Positions 51,158 to 60,028 of a DNA stretch of 64,000 nucleotides are shown here, piece by piece (the first letter of the stretch is position 1; every line of letters starts with the position of its first letter). Below the pieces are notes generated by a model that was not told the DNA's origin, did not search any database, and worked only from the letters and a program-made list of their open reading frames with translations. The position numbers and the translations under genes are program-made. The stretch covers positions 124,001-188,000 of the forward strand of contig JACRDF010000006.1 in the NCBI GenBank assembly GCA_016212925.1, read 5' to 3'. Source of the DNA: Desulfomonile tiedjei (GTDB lineage: Bacteria; Desulfobacterota; Desulfomonilia; Desulfomonilales; Desulfomonilaceae).

Positions 51158-52273
51158 ATGGGCTTCTATCTTCGCAAGAGCATTAGCGTCGGCTCTCTCC
51201 GCTTCAATCTCTCGAAGTCTGGCATCGGACTTTCCGCAGGTGTTAAGGGTCTGCGTTTTGGCAGTGGACCGCGGGGCAACTATGTTCATATGGGGCGAGG
51301 TGGGGTGTATTACAGAGCAACTATCCCGCCATCATCCTCCGCGCCTTCCGTGCAGCAACCGCATCCCGCCCACTCTCATGAGCCTCAGATTCCAACGGGA
51401 ACCCACGCACCGCTCGAGGAAATCGAATCGGCAGATGTCGCCCAAATCGTTGACTCATCCTCGCGTGCGCTTCTGAACGAACTGAACGAGAAACATAAGA
51501 CCACTCGCCTTTGGCCTATCGTGGCGTTGGCTTCAACGGCTGTCCTCATCGTCGGGCTGTCCACGGGCTGGCCGATTTGGTTGCTAATCCCGCTTGTTCT
51601 GGCAGCTATCGCCGGCACGTACGTCGCCCACAGCCGAGATGTCCTTGCCAAAACCGTTGTACTTTTCTACGACTTCGACGCCGAGATGGAAAGTGCCTAC
51701 GGACAGCTTCACAGTTGCGCTGAGCGATTGGCCAGCTGCGAAGCGGTTTGGCATATCGAGGCAACGGGAAAGGTTCATGATCGGAAGTATCACGCCGGCG
51801 CGAGCGATCTCGTTCAGAGAAAACCAACATTCGTGCGAAAATCAGAGCCACCCTATGTCAAAACTAACATCGAAACCATAGCAATTGGGGTGGGCCGCCA
51901 AACGTTACACTTCTTTCCCGATCGCATCCTCGTCTACGACCAAAAAGAAGTTGGTGCGGTCGGCTATCACGAACTCCGTGTGAATGTTGCAACGACGAGG
52001 TTCATTGAGAACGAGTCTGTTCCGAGAGATGCAGAGGTCGTCGACAGAACATGGAAGTACGTCAACAAGTCCGGTGGGCCTGACCGGCGATTCAAGGACA
52101 ACAAACAGCTTCCTGTCTGTCTTTACGAGCAGATTTCGTTGTCGAGTCGGACAGGGTTAAACGAACTGTTGCAGCTCTCGAAGTGCGGCTTTGGTGGGGA
52201 CTTAGCGGAAGCTATTGCCTTCCTTGGGAAGAAAACTCCGAAGGAAAGACGTGGTGCTATCCCCGCGGTGTAA
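51158..52273 (+). CDS. DUF4236 domain protein
   Basis: 371 residues; ATG 51158 with GGGGG seven bases upstream. The N-terminal 55 residues, MGFYLRKSISVGSLRFNLSKSGIGLSAGVKGLRFGSGPRGNYV, are the DUF4236 domain, found at the start of many otherwise different bacterial proteins. Then comes a Pro-rich linker, two membrane segments (about residues 122-160), and a C-terminal soluble domain of about 180 residues with a repeated basic and aromatic pattern (KPTFVRKSEPPYVKTNIETIAIGVGRQTLHFFPDRILVY). Function of the family is unknown. Confidence 0.82.
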   Translation: MGFYLRKSISVGSLRFNLSKSGIGLSAGVKGLRFGSGPRGNYVHMGRGGVYYRATIPPSSSAPSVQQPHPAHSHEPQIPTGTHAPLEEIESADVAQIVDSSSRALLNELNEKHKTTRLWPIVALASTAVLIVGLSTGWPIWLLIPLVLAAIAGTYVAHSRDVLAKTVVLFYDFDAEMESAYGQLHSCAERLASCEAVWHIEATGKVHDRKYHAGASDLVQRKPTFVRKSEPPYVKTNIETIAIGVGRQTLHFFPDRILVYDQKEVGAVGYHELRVNVATTRFIENESVPRDAEVVDRTWKYVNKSGGPDRRFKDNKQLPVCLYEQISLSSRTGLNELLQLSKCGFGGDLAEAIAFLGKKTPKERRGAIPAV

Positions 52274-52613
52274 CCTCTCCGTCAAACGTACCCCCTACAC
52301 GATGCGCCACCCCGGGCACGACTGGGTTCCCCCGCCACTCCATTGTCCAGTGGCTGCGGGTACCTCTACATCTTGTAATAATTCAGGCAGCACGCGGGGC
52401 TCGCTGGTCGCGGATCTCCGGTGAGTCTCTATCCTCGAAACCGCAAAGGCGTTGCGGTGCGCATTTCCGCCTGAACTTTCGGAACAAGTCCCTTTCTTCG
52501 CTGATGTGAGCGGCACGCAAGCGGATCTCCCCACCTTCGTCCAGCAATACATGCGAATCTCCAGGCCGGGTTTTGCATCTAAATATACGGAATCTAGCAA
52601 GGAGGTTCGTCCT
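52274..52613. other. Intergenic region without a supported gene
   Basis: GC-rich, with no good Shine-Dalgarno to start codon pair until the small gene at 52614. I see no strong hairpin or RNA motif. Confidence 0.4.
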
Positions 52614-52796
52614 ATGACTGAAATGGAAGAAAGACACGGCGAGAAAGAGGAATTCAAGGCAAAACCGGGCGAGCCGATGGGCGAAGCCTGCGATGACATC
52701 GCCGATCCCATAAGAAGAACATTGTGCAAGGTTTGCCACACTCCCGTAATAGGCGAAGCGCCCTTTTGTAAGGACCACGAGCCGCCTGTTCCGTAA
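52614..52796 (+). CDS. Small acidic protein with zinc-ribbon-like tail
   Basis: 60 residues. ATG 52614 has an excellent AAGGAGG site. The sequence is charged (MTEMEERHGEKEEFKAKPGE) and ends CKVCHTPVIGEAPFCKDHE, a C-x2-C then C-x2-H arrangement that fits a small zinc knuckle. Upstream open frame to 52452 is rejected as it has no start site. Function unknown. Confidence 0.65.
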   Translation: MTEMEERHGEKEEFKAKPGEPMGEACDDIADPIRRTLCKVCHTPVIGEAPFCKDHEPPVP

Positions 52797-52952
52797 ACCT
52801 TTGAAAGGGGCTCGGGGGCCGCTCGAGGAGAATCGTCTCCTTGAGGCGGCAAAGGTTGAAGAAGGTCCATTCGATCAAGAAGCAGTCCTACGATATGGAT
52901 GCCTTGCCCGGCGCAATTCCGCGCAAGGCATACTTCGCCCAGGGAGTGAGCA

Positions 52953-53519
52953 ATGAAGGCTACCGAACAATTACGAGCCGAGCATCATGGCATCCAAGTG
53001 ATGCTGCAAGTACTGAAAGCCATTTGCCTGAAGCTTCAGGCCGGAGAAAAGGTGAATCCCGACCATGTGGAAAAGATAATAGAATTCTTCAGGCTGTTCG
53101 CTGACCGCTGCCATCACGGAAAAGAGGAAGACCTGCTGTTCCCGGCCATGGAAGCGGCAGGCGTTCCGAAGCATGGCGGCCCGCTCGGGGTCATGCTCGC
53201 GGAACACGATGTCGGCCGGGGGTACCTGCGGGCCATGGCCGAAGCCTTGGAAAAATACAGGTCGGAGGACGTGGAGTCCGCGGCCGACCTCGCAGCCCAT
53301 GCGCGGAAATACATAGCTTTCCTGAATCTGCACATTGAAAAAGAGAACACCGTGCTCTTCCCCATGGCCGACTCACGTCTCCCGGCAGAAAAACAAGACC
53401 AATTGTACGAAGAATTCGAGAAGTTCGAAGAAGAGAAGATCGGCTCAGGTGTGCATGAGCAATTCCATAAACTCCTCGATGACCTGGCTCACACGTATCT
53501 CGGTAGAGCGGCAGCATAA
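52953..53519 (+). CDS. Hemerythrin HHE-domain protein
   Basis: 188 residues. Four-helix hemerythrin: EHHGIQVML, DRCHHGKEEDLLFPAMEA, MLAEHDVGRGYLRAM, then NLHIEKENTVLFPMADSRL, giving the His/Glu ligands for a di-iron site (H, H-x3-E, H, H-x3-E). Such proteins bind O2, NO or iron in anaerobes facing oxygen stress. No fused domain. Stands alone, followed by repeats. Confidence 0.9.
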   Translation: MKATEQLRAEHHGIQVMLQVLKAICLKLQAGEKVNPDHVEKIIEFFRLFADRCHHGKEEDLLFPAMEAAGVPKHGGPLGVMLAEHDVGRGYLRAMAEALEKYRSEDVESAADLAAHARKYIAFLNLHIEKENTVLFPMADSRLPAEKQDQLYEEFEKFEEEKIGSGVHEQFHKLLDDLAHTYLGRAAA

Positions 53520-53680
53520 GGTGGGTTCAAAACCAGCGGGGTTGTGTGAAGGATCTGCGGGGAGGGCGTTTTAGCGGAGAAGTCCTGTGCGCAGAGCCGT
53601 ATCCGGCCTTGACAGCCATTATAAAAAGCAATGTCCGTTAGCTCCCAACGGCCCCGCCTGCCATTTCTTCATTGCTCGCC

Positions 53681-54027
53681 CCGTCGTTCCCGCGAAAGCG
53701 GGAACCCAGGGAGATCGCTGGATTCCTGCTTTGGCACATAGGCGTTAACTTAAAGGTCGCGCTCCCTAGTGTTCCGGAGGAACATTTGAGAGTAGGCCGG
53801 CGATTTATCGCCGGCTCAGGCACAAATTAAAAAAAGTTCTTAGTCCCGGTAGGGACGACCGATCGGCAAGCTTCCTCAATAACTTCTTCGGCCGTCCCTC
53901 TGGGACTACGGGTCTCTTCGACCGCCTCCCCGGCGATGAATCGCCGGGCTACTTTCGTCTCGTCCCTCTGGGACGAAAAACGTTAGGCACTAAAGTTAAC
54001 GCCTATGCGCTCTGGCAGGAATGACGG
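53681..54027. repeat. Outer palindromic element split by an insertion
   Basis: The left arm starts CCGTCGTTCCCGCGAAAGCGGGAA (53681) and the right arm ends TGGCAGGAATGACGG (54027), reverse complements in their outer parts. This looks like a common CGTCATTCCCGCGAAAGCGGGAA-type bacterial extragenic palindrome. It is interrupted by the 263-base element at 53741-54003. Confidence 0.7.
53741..54003. mobile_element. MITE-like element with TA target duplication
   Basis: The ends are GGCGTTAACTT (53741-53751) and AAGTTAACGCC (53993-54003), an 11-base perfect terminal inverted repeat. Both sides have TA, consistent with target-site duplication. Inside are palindromes CCGGCGATTTATCGCCGG and CCGGCGATGAATCGCCGG and three GTCCC-centred repeats (GTCCCGGTAGGGAC, GTCCCTCTGGGAC twice). 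There is no transposase, so a non-autonomous element moved by an outside enzyme is likely. Confidence 0.7.
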
Positions 54028-54174
54028 AACGCCCTCCTCTCGAATCGGACAGTACTATTGGCAACGCGTATAGGGCGGTAATCGCTTACGTGCATGAAGC
54101 CCAACATTGCTTTCTTTCGCAGAAATCGTTACAAAAACCACAAGAGTCACCGTGTGTGCTGCCGGAGGTTGAAT

Positions 54175-55008
54175 ATGCGTGAGATCAGCAAAGATCAGGT
54201 ACGGGCGTTCCTCGATATCTTGGGTCTGGCCGAGGAACCGATGGGTATGTATTACACCGATGACCGACCTGACGACGCTATCTCACCGAAGAGCGGGACC
54301 CTTCCCAGCGTCGAAACGGAGGCTGCCGGACAGGTGGACTGGGACGCTCTCAATTCCGGTTGGTCTTGCGTAATCGGCAATCTCTGGCGCGCTCGAAAGA
54401 AGAGTGGAGCCGCCTACTTCGACAAAGAGCATTTCGGCTGTTTGGGAGGAGCGTTTTATCTTGGCTTCTTGAAGCCGCAGTTGGAGGCCATTGTCCACTA
54501 TGTGTCCACCGGAATACCCGATCAAATGGAGGGAGAGCGCTATCTGGAGTCGCCCGAAGTGATGCGGAGTTTCCTCAACACCATAGATCCCAGGCCTGCG
54601 CCTGCCAGGTTCTGCGTCTTCGAGCCGGTGACCCAATTTGCGGCGAGCCAAAATCCCGAACTCGTGGTATTCTTTGCCCGACCTGAAAGCATCGCGGGTC
54701 TCAATCAACTGGCCACCTTTGTAACAAACGATTTCGAGGCCGTGTACTCCCCGTTTGGCGCGGGTTGCTCCAACATCGTGACCTGGCCGCTTAAATATCT
54801 CGCTCAAGGCAAACTCAAAGCGGTCCTTGGTGGATGGGACCCGTCTGACCGAAAATTCCTCAAAACCGACGAGATCACTTTCACAGTTCCGTTCGAGATG
54901 TTCAGGCGCATGGTTACTCGATGGCCCGAGTCTTTTCTCACGACCAAGACGTGGGACCGTATCAAGAACAAGGTCCTTAAGAGCCGCAAGGCATGGGGCG
55001 AAGATTGA
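54175..55008 (+). CDS. DUF169 family protein
   Basis: 277 residues. ATG 54175 follows GGAGG by seven bases. The DUF169 features are there: GLAEEPMGMYYTDDRP near the start, GWSCVIGNLWRARKKSGAAYFDKEHFGCLGG, FARPESIAGLNQLATF, and PFGAGCSNIVTWPLKY with conserved Cys residues (about 75, 105, 220). Family members are common in anaerobes and methanogens, role unknown, possibly metal-cluster or cofactor related. The following HAD gene overlaps its 3' end, suggesting one transcript. Confidence 0.85.
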   Translation: MREISKDQVRAFLDILGLAEEPMGMYYTDDRPDDAISPKSGTLPSVETEAAGQVDWDALNSGWSCVIGNLWRARKKSGAAYFDKEHFGCLGGAFYLGFLKPQLEAIVHYVSTGIPDQMEGERYLESPEVMRSFLNTIDPRPAPARFCVFEPVTQFAASQNPELVVFFARPESIAGLNQLATFVTNDFEAVYSPFGAGCSNIVTWPLKYLAQGKLKAVLGGWDPSDRKFLKTDEITFTVPFEMFRRMVTRWPESFLTTKTWDRIKNKVLKSRKAWGED

Positions 55009-55703
55009 GCACGCGAGACACGGCGAAGTTCATACTATTCGACATTGACCACACCCTCATCGACTCCGGAGGCGTGGGCGTCATAGCCCTCAACAAGGCC
55101 CTCGAAGACGTTACCGGCATCAGCGAGGGATTCAAGGGAATAAGCTTCGCCGGAAAAACCGACTTGCAGATACTGCGAGAAGCAATGGAGAGGCTCCAAC
55201 TACCGTGCGCCGACGGTCTGCCCGCGAGATTTCTCGGCCGGTATCTTACGCAGCTCCGCGCTGCCATGACCACCAGGAACGGCCATGTGAAGCCTGGGGT
55301 TTGCGGTCTGCTTCAACGCCTCGAAGAGGATGATGACTTCTTTCTGGGGCTTCTCACCGGGAACATCGAGCAAGGTGCAAGGATCAAATTGGAACCCCAT
55401 TCACTTAACCGGTTCTTTCCGGTAGGGGCATTCGGCGACGATGGCGAAGACCGGAACGGCCTCCTCCCTGTTGCGGTTCAGAGGCTGTCCCTAGAGCAAG
55501 GCGTCATTGTGGACCATTCTAACTGCGTCGTCATCGGCGACACACCGCGAGACGTGGAATGCGCCAAAGCCAACGGAGCGCACTCCATCGCCGTTGCCAC
55601 CGGCCCCTTCGCTGTTGAGGACCTCAGGCAAACTGGGGCGGAACTGGTCCTGCCCGACCTCTCAGGTACCGACGACATTGTAAATTGGTTGAGAAATCGC
55701 TGA
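54993..55703 (+). CDS. HAD-superfamily hydrolase
   Basis: 236 residues. Motif I is FDIDHTLIDSGG (nucleophile Asp in DxD form), motif II GLLTGN, motif III and IV VVIGDTPRDVECAKANGA. The cap is the small helical type of phosphoglycolate-phosphatase-like proteins. Two starts are possible, ATG 54993 or TTG 55005; the start overlaps the DUF169 stop either way. It may remove phosphate from a small metabolite such as phosphoglycolate; not certain. Confidence 0.85.
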   Translation: MGRRLSTRDTAKFILFDIDHTLIDSGGVGVIALNKALEDVTGISEGFKGISFAGKTDLQILREAMERLQLPCADGLPARFLGRYLTQLRAAMTTRNGHVKPGVCGLLQRLEEDDDFFLGLLTGNIEQGARIKLEPHSLNRFFPVGAFGDDGEDRNGLLPVAVQRLSLEQGVIVDHSNCVVIGDTPRDVECAKANGAHSIAVATGPFAVEDLRQTGAELVLPDLSGTDDIVNWLRNR

Positions 55704-55762
55704 GGAATGATATTGCTTTGCGCAGCAGCAAAGTCTGCAAGCAGCGCCAGATTTCCGTTTCC

Positions 55763-56629
55763 TTAGAAGAAGAACGTGTAGTCTATATAGAGACCCGAAG
55801 CTTTCAGATCAATTTCACGGCCGAGATTGTCCCCGAAACTGATCTCCGTGTACCGCCATCCACCCCTCACAGCCGACGTGCCGATTATCGTTGTGGGTGC
55901 TTTAACTCCCCCGGTGATCTCCACTTCGGTGACTCTGGCTCCATTGCCTATGGGCCAGCGGGCTCTCACTTCAAAGCTGGTGGATAAACCGCAATAGCCG
56001 GTGGGATTGTACGCCGCGTGAACTCCCATGGTGACGGGGAGAGTAGACTTGAGAAAGCCGCTTGTCCCGTTGGGGAGCGCAAAGCTGAAATTGGGATCGG
56101 GTCTGTTCAAGTCGAAATTAAGCCCCAGCCGGAATCCTTTGTTGCACAGGACGTCCACATCCGCACCGTATCTAACGTCCGGCCAATTGAAGAACCCGTA
56201 GGTCCCCCTCACCGCGCTGATGTTGGCTTCATAGTGGATCCTGCCTGAAAAACGGCTGAACTGGAAGCGCGCCATACTCTCAAGAATTAGACCGCGCTCG
56301 TTGAAATTCAGGTCCCGTTTCAGGTCTAAGGAAATTCCCTGGACAGGGTCTTTGTACTCCGCGCTGGTCAAAGTCTGCCAAATCGGACGAATCCTGGCCT
56401 CTCCGCTGAAACAGAAAGGACTTACCATCGGCGCGGCCGGATTGGCTATGCCCGGCTGATCCTGATCGACGGGCTTGCTCAGGAAAGGACTGCGGGCGAA
56501 GAGGTTGGCTATTGGGTCTGGGAGCAGGCCACAGCCTTGAGCGTGGACAGGGGTGTTGAAACATGCCAGGAGCGTGGCGGCAAGCAGGGCCGGCATCCAT
56601 ATCTTGTGTTTGTTTTTCGGTGGTAGCAT
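55763..56629 (-). CDS. Exported outer-membrane beta-barrel protein
   Basis: 288 residues with a signal peptide (about 30 residues, ending TPVHAQ). The mature protein alternates hydrophobic and polar residues in many short strands (EARIRPIWQTL; ARFQFSRFSGRIHYEANISAVRGTYGFF; SFEVRARWPIG; EVEITGGVKAPT) and ends in Phe (DYTFFF), as expected for the BAM recognition signal. Function unknown. AT-rich sequence with TATA-like stretches precedes the start. Confidence 0.78.
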   Translation of the reverse strand: MLPPKNKHKIWMPALLAATLLACFNTPVHAQGCGLLPDPIANLFARSPFLSKPVDQDQPGIANPAAPMVSPFCFSGEARIRPIWQTLTSAEYKDPVQGISLDLKRDLNFNERGLILESMARFQFSRFSGRIHYEANISAVRGTYGFFNWPDVRYGADVDVLCNKGFRLGLNFDLNRPDPNFSFALPNGTSGFLKSTLPVTMGVHAAYNPTGYCGLSTSFEVRARWPIGNGARVTEVEITGGVKAPTTIIGTSAVRGGWRYTEISFGDNLGREIDLKASGLYIDYTFFF

Positions 56630-57103
56630 AGGGGAGCGGTCTTAATTGCTGTAGTTATACTTTAATACTTGGGGGTATACTACTATAAATAAGAATTAAT
56701 TACAACTCATTTCCTAAGGCGAGGACATGGTTCTGCGCTGGGTGGTCCGGAAGCCACCGCCTCCCAGTTCCGGAGATACAGAAGGTGATAGCCTATGGAT
56801 CGGGGATTTTATTCAACGCCGTTGCTGAAGCGTGTCACAGACAACACACCTCTTGTCACTTCGCGACCCGCTGGTGGGACCGTCCCGCGCAGAACGCGGG
56901 ATTGCCGGTCATCCCAATAGACAGACTGGAAGGCTGTCCCACCACACCTCCAGGCCACCCGGAGAGCGATGATCGCCATCCCGGTAACACGATTTGACCT
57001 CTAGATGGAGTTTTGAAACGGATTCATGGAGTCCGGCTCTTCGAGCAATCGGCCTGCTATGCCGGAGTCTCTCGTGCTTCTTGATGGGCCTTGAAGGAGT
57101 GGT
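56630..57103. other. Intergenic region, AT-rich near the outer-membrane gene
   Basis: The first 80 bases are AT-rich and probably hold the outer-membrane protein promoter. The rest shows only one forward open frame (56785-56997) without a Shine-Dalgarno, not called. Confidence 0.4.
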
Positions 57104-57493
57104 TCAAATTCTTCCGAAGTCGTCCTCGATGCGGACTATGTCATTCTCGCCGAAGTATTCTCCCATTTGAACTTCAATAAATACCAGCAATTCGTCGCCA
57201 GGATTGAACACGCGATGGACCGCGCCAAGCGGGATGTCAATTGACTCGCCCGGACTCATGGCGATTTCTTCCGAGTCGCGGGTGACGAGCGCCGACCCGC
57301 TTATGACCGTCCAATGCTCCCATCGCCGCTGATGACGCTGAAGGCTGAGCCTTTTCCCCGGATACACCACGATGCGCTTAACCTTGTGGTCCGGAAGCTC
57401 CGACAGCACTTCATAGTAGCCCCACGGGCGATGATCCTCTCTCTCTGTCTCCTGTAACACCTGATCGCCAGTCTTCATGTAATCGTCCACCAT
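57104..57493 (-). CDS. Cupin domain of mannose-6-phosphate isomerase type
   Basis: 129 residues. The cupin motifs are GKRLSLQRHQRRWEHWTVISGSALV and PGESIDIPLGAVHRVFNPGDELLVFIEVQMGEYFGENDIVRIEDDFGRI, matching the C-terminal isomerase domain of bifunctional ManC/PMI (type II) enzymes. Here it is a separate small protein, and the guanylyltransferase domain is coded on the other strand 475 bases away. It would convert fructose-6-phosphate and mannose-6-phosphate. Confidence 0.88.
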   Translation of the reverse strand: MVDDYMKTGDQVLQETEREDHRPWGYYEVLSELPDHKVKRIVVYPGKRLSLQRHQRRWEHWTVISGSALVTRDSEEIAMSPGESIDIPLGAVHRVFNPGDELLVFIEVQMGEYFGENDIVRIEDDFGRI

Positions 57494-57968
57494 GTGTTGC
57501 TGAGAAAAACGCTCTTCACCGGGACCACAATGTCCTGCGTATCGGCTCGCCGCCCCCTCACCAGGACACGCCTTCCAGGGTCTCGGCCGGCTTCACAACC
57601 TCGACCAACGCGCCGGCTTCGAAGGCGCTTGGCCCATACAAACGATCACTCCCCGTAGTATAGACGAACTCGGCCTCGTTGCACAATCCATCGTTGGAAC
57701 TCGGCTAAACGACGGCTGACTCCGAGAGTTAAGGAAAGAAATGTGGTACAATGCTGGGCGAACGAACGGGGCACTGGAATTAGGCGGCAACTTGGGGCAA
57801 GATGTCCTGAAAGCTGTAATCCGGCGCTAAAGAGGACGAGTATGCGACAAAGGCCCACTTGACGGCTTGTTTGGCAAGAGGGCTCTCGCTCCGGGGAATC
57901 AGCGGTACCGGAACCGGGCAAGTGATGCCTGACGCAGGCCCACAACACTTGTTGGAGAGGATGATTCT
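57494..57968. other. Divergent intergenic region before manC
   Basis: No gene is supported. It should contain the promoters of the divergent cupin and manC genes; I do not see a clear sigma-70 pair. Reverse-strand open frames here run into manC and are shadows. Confidence 0.4.
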
Positions 57969-59042
57969 ATGCTTTACGCGGTAATCATGGCTGGGGGGAG
58001 CGGTACCCGCTTCTGGCCACAAAGTCGGCAAAGCAGGCCCAAGCAACTTCTCAAGATTGCCGGCGACAAAACCATGATCAGAGCAACCGTAGAAAGAGTG
58101 TTGGATGAAATTTCGTTTGAAAGGATCATGGTGGTCACATCCGAATCTTATGCTCAGGAGATCAGTGGTGAACTTCCGGAACTGAGCAGCGACATGCTGG
58201 TATGTGAACCTCAGGGGAGGAATACCGCGCCGTGCATTGCTCTGGCCGCATACAAGCTCTTGAAGAAAGATCCGGAGGCTGTAATGGCCGTCTTGCCTGC
58301 CGACCACGTGATCGCGGACGAGCAAGCGTTCCGGAAAGCGCTCAAAGCCGCCGCTGAAGTGGCAAGCTCTGGGGATTATCTCATAACTTTCGGTATCGTT
58401 CCCAATAAGCCGGAGACAGGCTACGGATACATAGAGCTTGGTGAAAGAGCCACGGAGCAGGCTCAAGCTCCCGCGTTCAAAGTCAAACGATTCGTGGAAA
58501 AGCCCGACCAACAGCGCGCCGAAGAGTATATCAAGGCCGGCACCTTCCTGTGGAACAGTGGCATGTTTGTCTGGAAGGCATCAGTAATAATTGAGAATTT
58601 CGAGAAACATCTTCCTGGTGTGAGCGAGGCCATCGCCCGTATTTCATCCGCTTTTGGCACAGAAGAGGAAGGCAAAGCCATTGCCGAAGTCTACAACTCT
58701 ATCGAAGGGGTCTCCATTGACTACGGAATAATGGAGAAGGCGGCCAATGTTTTGGTCATTCCTATTGACGTGGGATGGAACGATGTGGGGAGTTGGGCGT
58801 CGTTGCACGAGGTTTGGGCGAACGACCACGACGGGAACATCATTTTCGGCGAACTGATAGCGCTTGCGGCCTCCGGCTGCGTGGTTTCATCCCCGCATAA
58901 GCTCACGGCGCTGATCGGTGTCGAGGACCTGGTGGTAGTGGATACGCCCGACGCGTTGCTGGTTTGTCGAAAGGACAAGGCCCAAGACGTGAGGAAGCTC
59001 CAGGAGTTGCTGAAGGAAAAAGGTTACACGAATCTTCTTTAG
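57969..59042 (+). CDS. manC: Mannose-1-phosphate guanylyltransferase
   Basis: 357 residues. The start is ATG 57969 after GGAGAGG. The N-terminus MLYAVIMAGGSGTRFWPQSRQSRPKQLLKIAG is the nucleotide-sugar signature; GRNTAPCIALAA, ADHVI, VKRFVEKPDQQRAEEYI and FLWNSGMFVW are conserved. The C-terminal left-handed helix region lacks the cupin domain seen in bifunctional versions. It makes GDP-mannose from mannose-1-phosphate and GTP, used by the surface-glycan transferases. Confidence 0.93.
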   Translation: MLYAVIMAGGSGTRFWPQSRQSRPKQLLKIAGDKTMIRATVERVLDEISFERIMVVTSESYAQEISGELPELSSDMLVCEPQGRNTAPCIALAAYKLLKKDPEAVMAVLPADHVIADEQAFRKALKAAAEVASSGDYLITFGIVPNKPETGYGYIELGERATEQAQAPAFKVKRFVEKPDQQRAEEYIKAGTFLWNSGMFVWKASVIIENFEKHLPGVSEAIARISSAFGTEEEGKAIAEVYNSIEGVSIDYGIMEKAANVLVIPIDVGWNDVGSWASLHEVWANDHDGNIIFGELIALAASGCVVSSPHKLTALIGVEDLVVVDTPDALLVCRKDKAQDVRKLQELLKEKGYTNLL

Positions 59043-59085
59043 AAGTGGTTGCCGATTAGATCTCATTCAGAGGTAGATAACACCG

Positions 59086-59685
59086 ATGCCCCACACCGCA
59101 GATACCAGAGCGCTCCTGAGCAACGTATGCTCACAAAAGCGCGGGGTCAACCTCAAGACCCTGGAAGAAGTAATAGTTCTGGCGGTTGAGATCGCCAGAG
59201 AGGGTAGGGAGGGCAGACGAATCGGCACCATGTTTGTGGTGTCGGACTCGGCCCAAGTATTGAAGCGTTCCAAGAATTTGATTTTGGACCCTGTTTTAGG
59301 CCATCCGGACGAACTCAAAAAGCTGGACAACCACAACATGCGCGAGACCTTAAAGGAGCTGGCCCAACTGGACGGAGCGTTCGTGGTTTCCGACAATGGG
59401 ATAGTAGTTTCGGCTTGCCGTCATTTGGACGCTTCTTCTCAAGGGGTTGATCTGCCCCTGGGGCTGGGCAGTCGCCACTTGGCTGCGGCCTCGATTACCA
59501 GGGCTACTAAGGCGGTGGCGGTGGTTGTCTCGGAGAGTTCTGTGGTGAGAATCTTTGATGACGGCGAGATCGTTTCAGAGATCATCCCTGAACTCTGGCT
59601 GTTGAGCCGGCACGGGGTCCATCTGGAGGGGCCTTATTCCGCGCAGTCGGGAGAGAACCTTACCGTAGTCTGCAAAGCGGACTGA
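59086..59685 (+). CDS. Diadenylate cyclase (DAC/DisA_N domain)
   Basis: 199 residues. The DAC motifs are LDGAFVVSDNGIVVSACRHLDA (with the DGA triad) and LGSRHLAAASITRATKAVAVVVSES. The usual RHR is RHL here, which also occurs in other lineages of the domain. The N-terminal 60 residues resemble those of the DacZ/archaeal-like group, with no membrane helices and no DisA linker. It would make the second messenger c-di-AMP from ATP. It lies between manC and the MntA/HepT pair. Confidence 0.85.
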   Translation: MPHTADTRALLSNVCSQKRGVNLKTLEEVIVLAVEIAREGREGRRIGTMFVVSDSAQVLKRSKNLILDPVLGHPDELKKLDNHNMRETLKELAQLDGAFVVSDNGIVVSACRHLDASSQGVDLPLGLGSRHLAAASITRATKAVAVVVSESSVVRIFDDGEIVSEIIPELWLLSRHGVHLEGPYSAQSGENLTVVCKAD

Positions 59686-59728
59686 AATGGCCACCGTGTG
59701 GCGCGCGCAATAGAGACAGGAAAAGCTC

Positions 59729-60028
59729 ATGCCGGGAAATCGCGAAGAAATTCTTAAAAAGCTTGAGGAAAATGCGGAGACCATACGTGGTTTCGGAGTC
59801 CGCCGTTTGGGGATCTTTGGGTCTCATGCGCGAGGCGACCAAAAGCCGAGCAGCGACATTGACTTCCTCGTGGAATTCAGTGAAGCGACCTTCGACAATT
59901 ACTTTGATTTGAAATTCTTCCTGGAAGACCTATTCGGTTGCCCGGCGGATCTGGTTATAGCGGATGTGATCAAGCCCAGGATACGTCCGTACATTCTGCA
60001 GGAGGCCGTATATGTCACGGGATTCTAA
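59729..60028 (+). CDS. mntA: MntA-type nucleotidyltransferase antitoxin
   Basis: 99 residues. The minimal nucleotidyltransferase signature is RRLGIFGSHARGDQKPSSDIDFLVEF, with GSxxRG at about residues 31-36 and the catalytic D-x-D. In the type VII toxin-antitoxin system MntA adds AMP to the HEPN toxin HepT and so blocks it. The next gene overlaps by 17 bases and codes such a toxin. Confidence 0.88.
   Translation: MPGNREEILKKLEENAETIRGFGVRRLGIFGSHARGDQKPSSDIDFLVEFSEATFDNYFDLKFFLEDLFGCPADLVIADVIKPRIRPYILQEAVYVTGF

Larger units (their letters stand above)
53520..54174. other. Intergenic region with nested palindromic repeats
   Basis: It contains no supported gene but two repeat elements, one inside the other (below). 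No ORF in this stretch has a ribosome binding site. A sharp drop in gene density and many palindromes make it repetitive non-coding DNA. Confidence 0.6.

Noticed and set aside
53741-54003. Possible CRISPR array from repeated GTCCC...GGGAC motifs
   Set aside because: Repeats are unequal in spacing and palindromic, with no constant spacer length and no cas genes; a nested MITE explains them.
56640-56700. ATACTTGGGGGTAT as a CsoR-like copper operator
   Set aside because: The symmetry is imperfect and no copper gene is next to it.
56785-56997. 70-codon forward frame in a gap
   Set aside because: No ribosome binding site and irregular composition.
57780-58511. 243-codon reverse frame
   Set aside because: Mostly opposite manC. 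Its last residues in the gap look protein-like but no start or motif supports a gene.
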